DNA of 64,000 nucleotides from Rhizobium sp. BK418 (GCF_004341105.1 NZ_SLZK01000004.1:434001-498000), one strand, 5' to 3'. Shown: positions 17,843 to 26,487, counted from the stretch's first letter. Numbers and translations are program-made. Notes: generated by a model not told the origin, from the letters alone.

Positions 17843-19060
17843 TCAGAGCGCGCCGTTCTTCGGCGGTATCACCCGATTCAGGTGGTAGTTGCCGACAACA
17901 TGATATTTCCAGCGCACGGGATCGTGCAGCGTATGGGTGCGTGCATTGCGCCAGTGCCGGTCGAGATTGAGTCCGGCCTTGACCGAGGATGTTCCGGCAA
18001 GCTCGAACAGGGTATTGGTCGCTTCGATCGCAATCTCTGTCGTCAGCACCTTGGCGGCGGCGACCGCAAGCGTGGCCTCGACCACGGTCGCTTCCGTCGT
18101 TTCGATCTGTGCTGCGTCGACCTTGCCGCCGGCGCGCTCAAGCAGTGCCGCCGCAGCCTGAAGCCGGATGGCAATCTGACCGACCTTCGAAATCGTCAGC
18201 GGATCGTCGGTGGCGCGTTCAACACCGCTGTCCATCCAGGGACGGGACTTGGCGCGCACGAATTCCAGCGTCTCAGCGAAAGCGGCGCGTGCAATGCCGA
18301 GATCGATGCCGGCATGGACGATCTGCCCGACAGAGCCGATCGTGGTTGGACGCTCGAAGCCCTTGTGATGGTGGACGACGGAATCGGCATGGACGTAGAC
18401 ATTGTTGAGGATCGTCGTGCCACTGCCCGTCGTTCGCTGTCCAAAGCCATCCCAGTCATCGACGATCTCGACGCCTTCGGTACCCTTCGGCACAAAGGCC
18501 ATGACCAGCCGATCCTCTTCGTCGAGTGCGAAGACAGTGACCCAATCGGCAAATAGCACGCCGGTTGAATAATATTTGGTGCCGCTAATCCGATAGCCGG
18601 GGCCGTCTCGGACGATGCGGGTATTGTAATGGCCGACCGTCTTGGTGCCGCGCTCGGAAAGCGCATTGCCGAACCGGTCTCCGACGAGCGCCCGGCCGAA
18701 GAAATACCGCTTCTGCTCCTCGCTGCCATCGGTGCGCAGCGCTTCCAAAATATAGAAATGGTTCTGCGGGATTTGGCCGATTGAGCCGTCGGCTTCCGCC
18801 AGGATCGCCGTTACTTCGGCCAGTATAGCATTCGAAACATCGAGCCCGCCATATTGTGCGGGGACGGCAATCGCTAGCAGGCCCGACTGCGCCAGTTCAT
18901 CAAGTTCTGCAAAGGGCAATCTGCGTTCTGCGTCGCGTGCGGCTGCTGTGGCGGCAAACTGAGCGGCAAGCCTGCGCGCGGTTTCAAGCGCTTCCGCGTC
19001 GCTGGCGATGCGGGCGGCCACAGGCCGGATCGGGTCTTGTTGCCTAAGCACTGTTATCAT
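17843..19060 (-). CDS. Acyl-CoA dehydrogenase-fold flavoprotein monooxygenase (SfnB/DszC-like)
   Basis: A second protein of the DszC/SfnB group, 405 residues. It shares with the copy at 16568 the middle-domain pattern GYRISGTKYYSTGVLFADWV, the WDGFGQR segment, the PWMDSGVERATDDPL helix and the ending RHWRNARTHTLHDPVRWKYH. TGGAG lies 7 bases before the ATG. The two genes point at each other, so they may be diverged duplicates of different specificity or subunits. It is divergent from the LLM monooxygenase at 19360 across a 299-bp promoter region. Confidence 0.82.
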   Translation of the reverse strand: MITVLRQQDPIRPVAARIASDAEALETARRLAAQFAATAAARDAERRLPFAELDELAQSGLLAIAVPAQYGGLDVSNAILAEVTAILAEADGSIGQIPQNHFYILEALRTDGSEEQKRYFFGRALVGDRFGNALSERGTKTVGHYNTRIVRDGPGYRISGTKYYSTGVLFADWVTVFALDEEDRLVMAFVPKGTEGVEIVDDWDGFGQRTTGSGTTILNNVYVHADSVVHHHKGFERPTTIGSVGQIVHAGIDLGIARAAFAETLEFVRAKSRPWMDSGVERATDDPLTISKVGQIAIRLQAAAALLERAGGKVDAAQIETTEATVVEATLAVAAAKVLTTEIAIEATNTLFELAGTSSVKAGLNLDRHWRNARTHTLHDPVRWKYHVVGNYHLNRVIPPKNGAL

Positions 19061-19125
19061 CGATTTCTCCAGGTTCTGACGAGTTTATGGGTGAAAGAAA
19101 TCGAAGCGAGAGGTAAGATTATAAA

Positions 19126-19144
19126 TTCTATAGATGCCATAGAA
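19126..19144. promoter_or_regulatory. Inverted repeat in divergent promoter, possible LysR-type operator
   Basis: TTCTAT and ATAGAA are perfect inverted arms 7 bases apart, giving TCTA-N9-TAGA, the same core as at 15344. The site lies in the 299-bp gap between a minus-strand flavoprotein gene and the plus-strand LLM monooxygenase gene, about 65 bp from the first and 215 bp from the second. The rest of that gap holds no gene that I can support. Confidence 0.45.
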
Positions 19145-19359
19145 AATAAAAAGTGCTTGCTTATCCAAGCCTCAGCCTAGCCGCTAACCTCACGGCCCAT
19201 TGGACCGCCCAGACCTGACCAGCTCCGTGGCGGAATTGCCGCAGCCCATCTCGAATTGGCGTGCGTCAACACCTACGTAATCGAAGACGGATACGTCATT
19301 CCGGCATCAGCGTTCAGCAGAGGGCGGGCTGCCGCTTCGCCCCGATCCATGAGGAAAAC

Positions 19360-20697
19360 ATGACCCGTTCACGGCAGTTGCGCCTCGGCGCTTTTATGCG
19401 TCCCGTCAGCCTGCACACCGGCGCATGGCGTTATCCCGGTTCCTATCCGGACGCCAATTTCAATTTCGCCCATCTCAAGTCCTTCGCGCAGAAGCTTGAG
19501 GCCGCGAAATTCGACGCCTTCTTCATGGCGGATCATCTGGCGGTGCTCAACATGCCGGTTGAGGCGCTGCAGCGCAGCCATACGGTGACCTCTTTCGAGC
19601 CCTTCACGCTGCTTTCGGCGCTTGCCGCCGTCACCGAGAGGATAGGGCTTGCGGCGACAGCCTCGACGACTTTCGACGAGCCCTATCACATCGCCCGACG
19701 CTTCGCGTCGCTGGACCATATCAGCAATGGCCGTGCCGCCTGGAACATCGTGACGACGTCCAATCCCGATGCCGCCCTCAATTTCGGTCTCGACGAGCAT
19801 GTCGAGCATGGCGAGCGTTACAAGCGGGCGCGCGAATTCTACGACGTCGTCACTGGCCTCTGGGATAGTTTTGCCGACGATGCCTTCATCCGCGATCGCG
19901 AGAGCGGAATTTATTTCGATCCCGACAAAATGCATGTGCTGAACCATAAGGGCGAGGAACTGAGCGTGCGCGGGCCGTTGAATATCGCCCGTCCGGTCCA
20001 GGGTTGGCCTGTCATCGTGCAGGCCGGTCAATCGGATCCAGGCCGCCAACTTGCTGCCGAAACGGCGGAAGTGGTTTTCTGTTCGCCGCGTGATCTTGCC
20101 GGCGGCAAGGTTCTGTACGCCGATATCAAGGGGCGGATGGAGGCCGTCGGCCGCAATCGCGACCATCTGAAAATGCTGCCCGCCGCCTTCGTCGTCATCG
20201 GAGACAGCATCGAGGAGGCGCGTGCCAAGCGCCTCGCGCTCGACAGCCTTGTTCATTACGACAGCGCCATCGCCTCGCTGTCCATCGCGCTCGGCCACGA
20301 TGCCTCGGGCTTCGATCCGGACGCGCCACTGCCGGAGGATATTCCTGATACCAACGCCAGCAAGACCGGCCGCGCCCAGGTCATCAAGCTGGCGCAGGAG
20401 GAAAACCTGACTGTGCGCCAACTTGCCCAGCGTTACGGCGGTTATTCCGGCCTGGCTTTCGTCGGCACGCCCGCAAGCATTGCCGACGAGATGGAGCGCT
20501 GGCTGGACGAAGAGGGATCCGACGGCTTCAACGTCGTCTTTCCCTACCTGCCGCAGGGGCTCGACGACGTCACTACGCGCCTGGTTCCGGAACTGCAGCG
20601 TCGTGGTCTGTTCCGCAGGGAGTACGAAGGCGCGACGTTGCGCGACCATCTCGGCCTCCCGCGGCCGGAGAACCGCTTCTTCAGCCCAGAGCGCTAG
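19360..20697 (+). CDS. LLM-class flavin-dependent monooxygenase (NtaA/SnaA/DszA family)
   Basis: A second large luciferase-like monooxygenase, 445 residues from the ATG at 19360, which is preceded by GAGG; the open frame extends 33 codons further up without family similarity. Family features are LRLGAFMRPVSLHTGAWRYP, KFDAFFMADHLAVL, GRAAWNIVTTSNP and the C-terminal DGFNVVFPYLPQGLDDV. It needs reduced FMN from a reductase that is not encoded nearby. Together with the DszC-like paralogues it forms the right half of the monooxygenase cluster. Confidence 0.85.
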   Translation: MTRSRQLRLGAFMRPVSLHTGAWRYPGSYPDANFNFAHLKSFAQKLEAAKFDAFFMADHLAVLNMPVEALQRSHTVTSFEPFTLLSALAAVTERIGLAATASTTFDEPYHIARRFASLDHISNGRAAWNIVTTSNPDAALNFGLDEHVEHGERYKRAREFYDVVTGLWDSFADDAFIRDRESGIYFDPDKMHVLNHKGEELSVRGPLNIARPVQGWPVIVQAGQSDPGRQLAAETAEVVFCSPRDLAGGKVLYADIKGRMEAVGRNRDHLKMLPAAFVVIGDSIEEARAKRLALDSLVHYDSAIASLSIALGHDASGFDPDAPLPEDIPDTNASKTGRAQVIKLAQEENLTVRQLAQRYGGYSGLAFVGTPASIADEMERWLDEEGSDGFNVVFPYLPQGLDDVTTRLVPELQRRGLFRREYEGATLRDHLGLPRPENRFFSPER

Positions 20698-21046
20698 GCC
20701 GGGTAACGATCAGGCGGAGCGATCCTTCGAAGAAAGCTTGCGTGTGCAGATGCCGATAGCGTGCATGCCAAGTGCCGTCCCGGAGATCTCGGTCGAGTTC
20801 GGCCGCGAAACGTTCGCCGATCGACGGGTCGACGAAGCTCCAGGCCGAGTTCGCGCGCCGAGCGCCTGGATCGAGCATGAGCTCCGGCCGTCCGTAAGAG
20901 GCCTCGCCGAAGCCGTCGATACAGGTGAGCGGGATCGGCACCGGCAAGATCTCGACGGTGCCACCGAGATCATCGGCAATGGTCTGCATGGACGGATAGC
21001 GACTTGCTTCGACGGCAATCATCTCGGGCGCATAGTCGTACAGCAA
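20681..21046 (-). pseudogene. C-terminal remnant of a SAM-dependent methyltransferase
   Basis: The minus-strand frame ending at 20681 contains about 120 residues (from YDYAPEMIAVEASRYP to LRLIVTRPSALG) that resemble the C-terminal third of class I methyltransferases of the type with GGTVEILPVPIPLTCIDGF, a poly-aromatic REL/DP stretch and DGTWHARYRHL. The SAM-binding glycine motif and everything before it are missing; sequence further upstream in this frame is the antisense of a LysR remnant. It overlaps the LLM gene stop by 17 nt. It is almost certainly non-functional. Confidence 0.6.
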
Positions 21047-21054
21047 GGAGCGCT

Positions 21055-21339
21055 CAAATCGTTGGGATCGCAGCTCAGGACGAGGCCGCCAATGCCGGGC
21101 TTGGTGTCTGTGTGGTGCCATGGCCCTATGTGACGGACGATATCCGCTTCGGGCGGCTCATGGCTCCGCATGGTTTTCTCGACAGAGGCCATGAATATGT
21201 GGCCCTGCGTCGCGCGAGGCGAAATCGAAAATCTTCGCTCTTCTGCGAATGGTTGGAGAGGGAAGCGCGCGAATTCGCCGCCTTGCATCCTGCGTCAGCC
21301 GCGCAGCGGGAGGCGTCGCCTCGAGCGGCTATTTCCTGA
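21055..21339 (+). pseudogene. C-terminal remnant of a LysR-type regulator
   Basis: About 94 residues on the plus strand (from the DEAANAGLGVCVVPWPYVTDD region through GRLMAPHGF, EYVALRR and FCEWLEREAREFAALH) match the last part of the LysR effector-binding domain. There is no helix-turn-helix and no first half of the effector domain: the preceding bases belong to the methyltransferase remnant on the other strand. The frame ends at 21339 and overlaps the stop of the next minus-strand gene by 11 nt. Confidence 0.6.
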
Positions 21340-21658
21340 TGATACCGACCCTTGCCAGTACTTCGCCCGGGATGGCGTAGCGCTGGACAATGTCCTTGTT
21401 GTTGCGAAGCCCGCAGATCTCGCGCTGGACGAAGAGCGCCCAGACTGCATCGGAGGCCTCGTTAACCAGCGTCTCGCGCTGCTCGTCACTATGGCGATCG
21501 GGATTCCAGGCTTTGAGAGCGGCCAGCGCCGATTCGACTTTCAGTCCGTTGCGCCCGAGGGAGCTCGCGCGCTCCGACATCATCTCGTATTCGAGCGCAT
21601 TCACCCCACCCTCGGGCGAAAACGACTGCCTGAACGATTGCGGTAAACGAACGCTCAT
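21329..21658 (-). CDS. Small conserved rhizobial protein (possibly DUF6665)
   Basis: A 109-residue soluble protein with an acceptable ribosome binding site (GAGGG). The middle (NALEYEMMSERASSLGRNGLKVESALAALKAW) looks helical and the C-terminal half contains VWALFVQREICGLRNN. From memory it resembles the family now called DUF6665 in Rhizobiales, but I cannot confirm this. No function is known. It is transcribed 18 nt after the small membrane protein gene, so the two may share a transcript. Confidence 0.7.
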   Translation of the reverse strand: MSVRLPQSFRQSFSPEGGVNALEYEMMSERASSLGRNGLKVESALAALKAWNPDRHSDEQRETLVNEASDAVWALFVQREICGLRNNKDIVQRYAIPGEVLARVGIIRK

Positions 21659-21676
21659 CGGACTGTCCCTCGCTGG

Positions 21677-21829
21677 TTAGGGCGCCGGCGTGCCCGTGAC
21701 CTGAAAATAGGCCCAGGCGGCGGCAAAGACGATGATCACGGCTGCGATGATCATCAGCTTGCGGAGCATGGGATTGGGTGCTTTCGGCGGGGGCTTCGGC
21801 TTGCGAAACTTGATAACGTTGTCGCTCAT
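21677..21829 (-). CDS. Small single-pass membrane protein, 50 aa
   Basis: Starting at the ATG at 21829, the product begins MSDNVIKFRKPKPPPKAP, a basic, proline-rich cytosolic tail, and continues into one membrane helix (LMIIAAVIIVFAAAWAYF) before a short external end. The open frame extends far upstream, but that part is arginine-rich noise. Small proteins with this basic tail plus one helix are common in rhizobial genomes; no function is known to me. Confidence 0.65.
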   Translation of the reverse strand: MSDNVIKFRKPKPPPKAPNPMLRKLMIIAAVIIVFAAAWAYFQVTGTPAP

Positions 21830-21963
21830 TGTCTTGCTGTTCGGTTCGTTGTTCCCACAGCAGTAACGCATAAAGATGGGTTTTGGCACCCGTATGCAGC
21901 GCGAATATGCGCTTTTATTCGAAGCTGCCGGCGGGGCACCGGCAGCTTTTAGGTCAAGCCGGA

Positions 21964-22605
21964 TCAGCGAGCCGCCCAGTTGGCGCCGCGGCGGAAAATC
22001 GTGCGCATCTGCGGCACGTCGAATTCCTTGGCGACATGGCCGAGTGAAGAATAGAACACGCGGCCCTTGCCGTATTTGCGCTTCCAGACAACCGGCATGG
22101 TCACACCGTCGATCCAATAAGCATGTTCGCCGGTGAAGGTCGTTGTCGCCAGCACCTCGTTCGAGGGGTCGACATGCATGTAATACTGTTCGGAATTATA
22201 GGGAAAATCGGAGATTCCCTCCATCAGCGGATCGTCCGGCCGGGTGATGTTGACCGTATAGTTGATGATGTTGCCGGGATGGGCAACCCACTGGCCGCCG
22301 ATGATGAACTGATAGTCGGTCGATTCGCGGAAGCTGTCGCCGGCGCCGCCGTGATAGCCGGCAATGCCGACGCCGCTTTCGACGGCGGCCGCGAGGTTCT
22401 TGACCTCTTCCTTCTCAATCTTCGACATGGTGATCACGGGGACGATCAGGCTCAGATCGTGGATCGACGGGTCGGCAAAGGCTTCCGTGCTATGTTCGAC
22501 ATAGACTTTGAAGCCGTCTTCCTCGAGTATGCCCTTGATGATTGCGGCGCATTGTTCCGGTTCATGGCCTGCCCAGCCGCCCCAGACGATCAGTGCTTCA
22601 CGCAT
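21964..22605 (-). CDS. ThuA family protein
   Basis: A 213-residue protein of the ThuA fold (a class I glutamine-amidotransferase-like fold). It starts REALIVWGGWAGHEPEQC and shows the family's GVGIAGYHGG segment, the HPGNI loop and the ending KYGKGRVFYSSLGH. In Sinorhizobium ThuA works with ThuB, a dehydrogenase, in trehalose and related disaccharide use. Here it follows a Gfo/Idh/MocA dehydrogenase by 19 nt, the same pairing. It likely acts on the sugar brought in by the divergent ABC importer at 25163. Confidence 0.85.
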   Translation of the reverse strand: MREALIVWGGWAGHEPEQCAAIIKGILEEDGFKVYVEHSTEAFADPSIHDLSLIVPVITMSKIEKEEVKNLAAAVESGVGIAGYHGGAGDSFRESTDYQFIIGGQWVAHPGNIINYTVNITRPDDPLMEGISDFPYNSEQYYMHVDPSNEVLATTTFTGEHAYWIDGVTMPVVWKRKYGKGRVFYSSLGHVAKEFDVPQMRTIFRRGANWAAR

Positions 22606-22624
22606 CCTGTATTCCTCCTGAATG

Positions 22625-23728
22625 TTACTTGCCGAGCAGTCCGTCGACGAGGGATTGAGAGAGCGGAGCGGGGCGCTCCGTTGTTGTGGTCAGTGTCACA
22701 GTGGTGCCGGTGTCGGAAGCCTTCTGGAAGGCTTCCATCACTTCGAGCACATGCAGTGCCAAGTCGCCGTTCGCACGGTGCGGCCGGTTCGACCGGATGG
22801 CGTGAGCGAGATCGGCGACGCCAAGAGAGCGGTAGTTGCCGTCGGCGTAAGGCAGGGTCACGGGCTGGTCCTCGAACTGGCCGCCCTTCTTCAGGTATTC
22901 GACAGGGCCGGCAAAGCGGTTGGGATCCGGCACGATCAACGTGCCTTCGGTGCCGTAGACTTCGAGCGGCACATGTTTGTGGCCGGCGACATCGAAGCTC
23001 ATGCCGATCTGCACGACAGCGCCATTGGCAAACGCCATGACGCCGGCAACGTGGGTCGGAACATGTACGGGAATGCGTTCGCCGTTGCGCGGCTCGCTGG
23101 TGATGACGCGCTCATTGCGCGGCGTGACCGCGAAGCCTGCAACCTTGGCGACCGGCCCGAGTAGATTGACGAGGTCGGTGATGTAGTAGGGACCCATATC
23201 GAGCATCGGGCCGCCGCCAACTTCATAATAGAAAGCCGGGTTGGGGTGCCAGCGCTCGTGCCCCGGGCACATGAAGGTCGCAGTACCGCCGACTGGAATG
23301 CCGATGACGCCCTCGTCGATCAAGGCGCGGGCAGTCTGATGACCGCCGCCGAGGAACGTGTCAGGGGCTGCACCGATGCGCAAGCCCTTGGCCCTGGCGG
23401 CATCAGCCAGTTTTTTCCCTTCCGCGAAATTAATCCCGAGCGGTTTTTCCGAATAGGTGTGCTTGCCGGCCTCCAGCGCCTGCAGGCCAACGGCGACGTG
23501 GGCCTTCGGAATGGTCAGGTTGACGATGATCTCGACCTTCGAATCGGCGAGAAGTTCATCGACAGTCCTAGCCTGAAGGTTGAATTCGGCGGCCTTTGCC
23601 TCGGCGAGTTCGCGGTTGAGGTCAGCGAGCCCGCGGATATCTAGGATCGGGAAGGCCGATGTCATCGCCTTGAGATAGGCGCCCGAAATATTGCCGCATC
23701 CAATGATGCCGATACCGACTTTTTCCAT
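22625..23728 (-). CDS. Gfo/Idh/MocA family dehydrogenase
   Basis: An NAD(P)-dependent sugar or polyol dehydrogenase of 367 residues. The Rossmann motif GIIGCGNISG is at the N-terminus, and the EKPLGIN motif carries the conserved lysine near residue 97. Two ATGs stand in tandem at 23728 and 23731; GGAGG lies 5 bases before the inner one, which I choose. It partners ThuA downstream and a ROK regulator upstream, all on one strand. The substrate is probably a keto- or aldo-sugar from the co-regulated ABC importer. Confidence 0.87.
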   Translation of the reverse strand: MEKVGIGIIGCGNISGAYLKAMTSAFPILDIRGLADLNRELAEAKAAEFNLQARTVDELLADSKVEIIVNLTIPKAHVAVGLQALEAGKHTYSEKPLGINFAEGKKLADAARAKGLRIGAAPDTFLGGGHQTARALIDEGVIGIPVGGTATFMCPGHERWHPNPAFYYEVGGGPMLDMGPYYITDLVNLLGPVAKVAGFAVTPRNERVITSEPRNGERIPVHVPTHVAGVMAFANGAVVQIGMSFDVAGHKHVPLEVYGTEGTLIVPDPNRFAGPVEYLKKGGQFEDQPVTLPYADGNYRSLGVADLAHAIRSNRPHRANGDLALHVLEVMEAFQKASDTGTTVTLTTTTERPAPLSQSLVDGLLGK

Positions 23729-23758
23729 CATATCCTCCAATAATACTGGTTTTGCGCC

Positions 23759-24958
23759 TCAGAGCGCCGGTCCCGTGGTGCTCCATGGCGATTCATAGAG
23801 TTCGTAGAGGGCAACGGCGGCCGCGCCCTGTGCCCAGAAGTCGTCGGTGGAATCGTCGAAGACGAGCTCGCTGACGCCTTGCAGGGATGGCGGGATGGCC
23901 AGGGCGTAGGCATCTCGCAGACTGTTGAGGAAGGGCTCGCCAAGCGCAAGCGAGGAACCGACGAGAATGACGCGCGGCGGTGCAAAGAGGGTAACGATAT
24001 TGGCGATGGTCAGCCCCACTGCCTCGCCGGCCCGTGCTGCTGCACCGATCAGTTGGTCGTCATCGGCCTGGATCATTGCCTGCACATGCGTCATCCCGCG
24101 GCCGAGGCGTACCGCTTCGGCAAAACGTCCATCAGCTTGCCGCTCGCCGAGAATAGCGCTTTCCCCAGCACGGCTGGAAAGCCGGACCACGCCCTGTTGT
24201 CCCATGCCGAGGACGAGATCGCCGAGATTGTGGCTGAGGCCGCCGGCGCCGCGGAAAAGCTGGTTGTCATGCAGCACGCCGAGACCCAGCGTCTGTTCCA
24301 GTGAGATCAGCACCATGTCTTCCAGATCGCGGGCCTTGCCGAACCAGTGATGGCCGAGCGTGATGGCATGTGCATCGCTCTCAATGATCGTTGGTGTGGA
24401 CAGGCGGGCAGACATTTCTTTAGCAAAATCAACGTTGATTTCGCGGAATATCGGGCTTGAGCGGATATAGCCCGTGCGGTGCTCGATGACGCCGGGAAGC
24501 GCCAGGCAGATGCTGTCTATATCATCGAGCGACAGGCCGATATCGACGACACAACGTCGAACGCCGTCTTCGACGAGATCGGCGATGACGGCGATCGGCT
24601 GACGATCGATGCGGATCGGCAGCGTCAGCCTGGAGAGCACGTCTCCCCGGAAATTCGTGACGACGAAAACCATGCGGCTGGCGGCAATCTTGGCGCCGAC
24701 TACGCGGGCGGCATCGGGGTTGAGTTCCAGCATCACGCGAGGCCTTCCTCGCACGGCCTCATTACGGATATCGCCCTCATGACGCGGCAGGATCAGTCCG
24801 TCGTCGAGCAGCGAGGCGGTGATGGCGGAAACCGTCGTGGTCGAAAGCTCCGTGCGCTCGCTGATCTGGATACGAGAGATCGGACCATGGCGCCGGATCG
24901 TATCGAGCACGTTCAAGCGGTTGATCGCACGCATCAATTCGGGATCTGCAGTCTTCAT
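23759..24958 (-). CDS. ROK family transcriptional regulator
   Basis: A 399-residue regulator with an N-terminal winged helix (ISRIQISERTELSTTTVSAITASLL, read as helix-turn-helix around residues 24-48) and a ROK sugar-sensing domain. The usual ROK zinc motif (CxCGxxGCxE) is not seen: the equivalent stretch reads GMGQQGVVRLSSRAG without cysteines. It lies 30 nt upstream of the dehydrogenase gene and is divergent from the sugar ABC operon at 25163, which it probably controls together with its own operon. Confidence 0.87.
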   Translation of the reverse strand: MKTADPELMRAINRLNVLDTIRRHGPISRIQISERTELSTTTVSAITASLLDDGLILPRHEGDIRNEAVRGRPRVMLELNPDAARVVGAKIAASRMVFVVTNFRGDVLSRLTLPIRIDRQPIAVIADLVEDGVRRCVVDIGLSLDDIDSICLALPGVIEHRTGYIRSSPIFREINVDFAKEMSARLSTPTIIESDAHAITLGHHWFGKARDLEDMVLISLEQTLGLGVLHDNQLFRGAGGLSHNLGDLVLGMGQQGVVRLSSRAGESAILGERQADGRFAEAVRLGRGMTHVQAMIQADDDQLIGAAARAGEAVGLTIANIVTLFAPPRVILVGSSLALGEPFLNSLRDAYALAIPPSLQGVSELVFDDSTDDFWAQGAAAVALYELYESPWSTTGPAL

Positions 24959-25023
24959 GAAAATCAGCCAGGCAATCGGCCTGTTGGGGCAAGCCGCCTA
25001 ATATTTTTAACGGGTTACGAAAT

Positions 25024-25112
25024 AAATAGCAGGTAAACACACGGAGCTGTCAAGCGAATTTGATGAAAAATACAGCGGTTGGCTTGACATCCGACAAAAG
25101 CTCCGTTGAATT
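25024..25112. promoter_or_regulatory. Divergent promoter region between ROK gene and sugar ABC operon
   Basis: A TTGACA box lies on each strand: minus strand at 25049-25054, with TATTTA 19 bases further on, and plus strand at 25084-25089, with TGAATT 17 bases further on. An ACGGAGCT / AGCTCCGT inverted pair flanks the region. The -35 boxes are convincing, the -10 boxes are weak, and the operator for the ROK protein is not identified. Confidence 0.4.
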
Positions 25113-25162
25113 AATCCGCATAGGGGAAAAATTGTGAGGATAGGTCCCCTGGGAGGAAAATC

Positions 25163-26467
25163 ATGAATTTTATGTCCAAGAGCGCCGTTTTTGGCGGCAG
25201 GCGCATCGCGTCTATGGCTGTTGCTGCCGGCATGTTGTTGGCAGGAGCAAGTGCGGCTTCTGCGGCCACCGTGGTCAAATGGTTGCATCTCGAACTCGAC
25301 CCGAAATTCGTCGCGGTCTGGGAGGATATCGTCAAAAAATACGAAGCCCAGCATCCCGATGTCGATATCCAGATGCAGTTCCTCGAAAACGAAGCCTTCA
25401 AAGCTAAGCTGCCGACATTGCTGCAATCGGACGATGTGCCGGACTTCTTTTACAGCTGGGGCGGCGGCGTTTTGAAACAGCAGTCCGAGACTGGCGCGCT
25501 GCAGGATGTGACGGCAGCCCTCGATGCCGATGGCGGCAAGCTGCGCAACGCCTATACCCCGGCTTCCGTCAACGGCCTGACCTTCGACGGCAAGACCTGG
25601 GCGATCCCTTACAAGGTTGGGCTCGTCAGCTTCTTCTACAATAAGGCACTGTTTGCCAAGGCTAACGTCAAGGCTGAGGACATCAAGACCTGGACCGATT
25701 TTCTTGAGGCTGTGAAGAAGATCAAGGCGGCCGGAATCGTGCCAATTGCGGGCGGCGGCGGCGAGAAATGGCCGATCCACTTCTATTGGAGCTACCTCGT
25801 CATGCGCGAAGGCGGTCAGAAGGTGTTTGAAGCCGCCAAGAAGGGCGAGGGCGAAGGTTTCCTCGATCCTGCCATCATCAAGGCTGGCGACGACCTCGCC
25901 GAACTCGGCAAGCTCGAACCGTTCCAGCCCGGCTATCTCGGCGCGACCTGGCCGCAAACGCTTGGCGTGTTTGGTGACGGCAAGGCCGCGATGATCCTCG
26001 GCTTTGAAAATACTGAGGCGAACCAGCGTAAGAATGCCGGCGACGGTAAGGGGCTGGCACCTGACAATATCGGCCGTTTCGTCTTCCCGGCGGTCGAAGG
26101 TGGCGCCGGCAAGCCGACAGACACGCTCGGCGGCCTGAACGGCTGGGCCGTCACCAAAAAGGCCTCCAAGGAAGCGATCGATTTCCTTGCTTTCCTGACG
26201 AATGCGGACAATGAGCGCGCCATGGCTAAAGCCGGTATGCTCCTGCCTGTCGCGGTCGGCGCGGATGACGGCGTCGTCAACCCGCTGCTAGCCGACTCGG
26301 CAAAACAGCTCGCGGGTTCGACTTGGCATCAGAACTTCTTCGACCAGGATCTCGGTGCAGCCGTCGGTCGCGTCGTCAACGACGTGTCAGTGGAAATCGT
26401 CTCCGGACAGATGAATTCCAAGGACGGCGCCCAGATGATACAGGACGCTTTCGAACTGGAACAATAA
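25163..26467 (+). CDS. Sugar ABC transporter substrate-binding protein (family 1)
   Basis: A 434-residue periplasmic binding protein of the MalE/UgpB type. The signal peptide has a basic start (GGRRIASMAV) and cleavage near residue 34 (ASAASA). Family features in the mature part include KYEAQHPDVDIQMQF, PDFFYSWGGG, AIPYKVGLVSFFYN and the late LGGLNGWAVTKKASKEA. It heads the operon with two permeases and an ATPase, divergent from ROK, dehydrogenase and ThuA genes. The ligand is probably a disaccharide or sugar alcohol; this is inference. Confidence 0.88.
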   Translation: MNFMSKSAVFGGRRIASMAVAAGMLLAGASAASAATVVKWLHLELDPKFVAVWEDIVKKYEAQHPDVDIQMQFLENEAFKAKLPTLLQSDDVPDFFYSWGGGVLKQQSETGALQDVTAALDADGGKLRNAYTPASVNGLTFDGKTWAIPYKVGLVSFFYNKALFAKANVKAEDIKTWTDFLEAVKKIKAAGIVPIAGGGGEKWPIHFYWSYLVMREGGQKVFEAAKKGEGEGFLDPAIIKAGDDLAELGKLEPFQPGYLGATWPQTLGVFGDGKAAMILGFENTEANQRKNAGDGKGLAPDNIGRFVFPAVEGGAGKPTDTLGGLNGWAVTKKASKEAIDFLAFLTNADNERAMAKAGMLLPVAVGADDGVVNPLLADSAKQLAGSTWHQNFFDQDLGAAVGRVVNDVSVEIVSGQMNSKDGAQMIQDAFELEQ

Positions 26468-26487
26468 CCCGCGCCCGCAGAGCTTTC

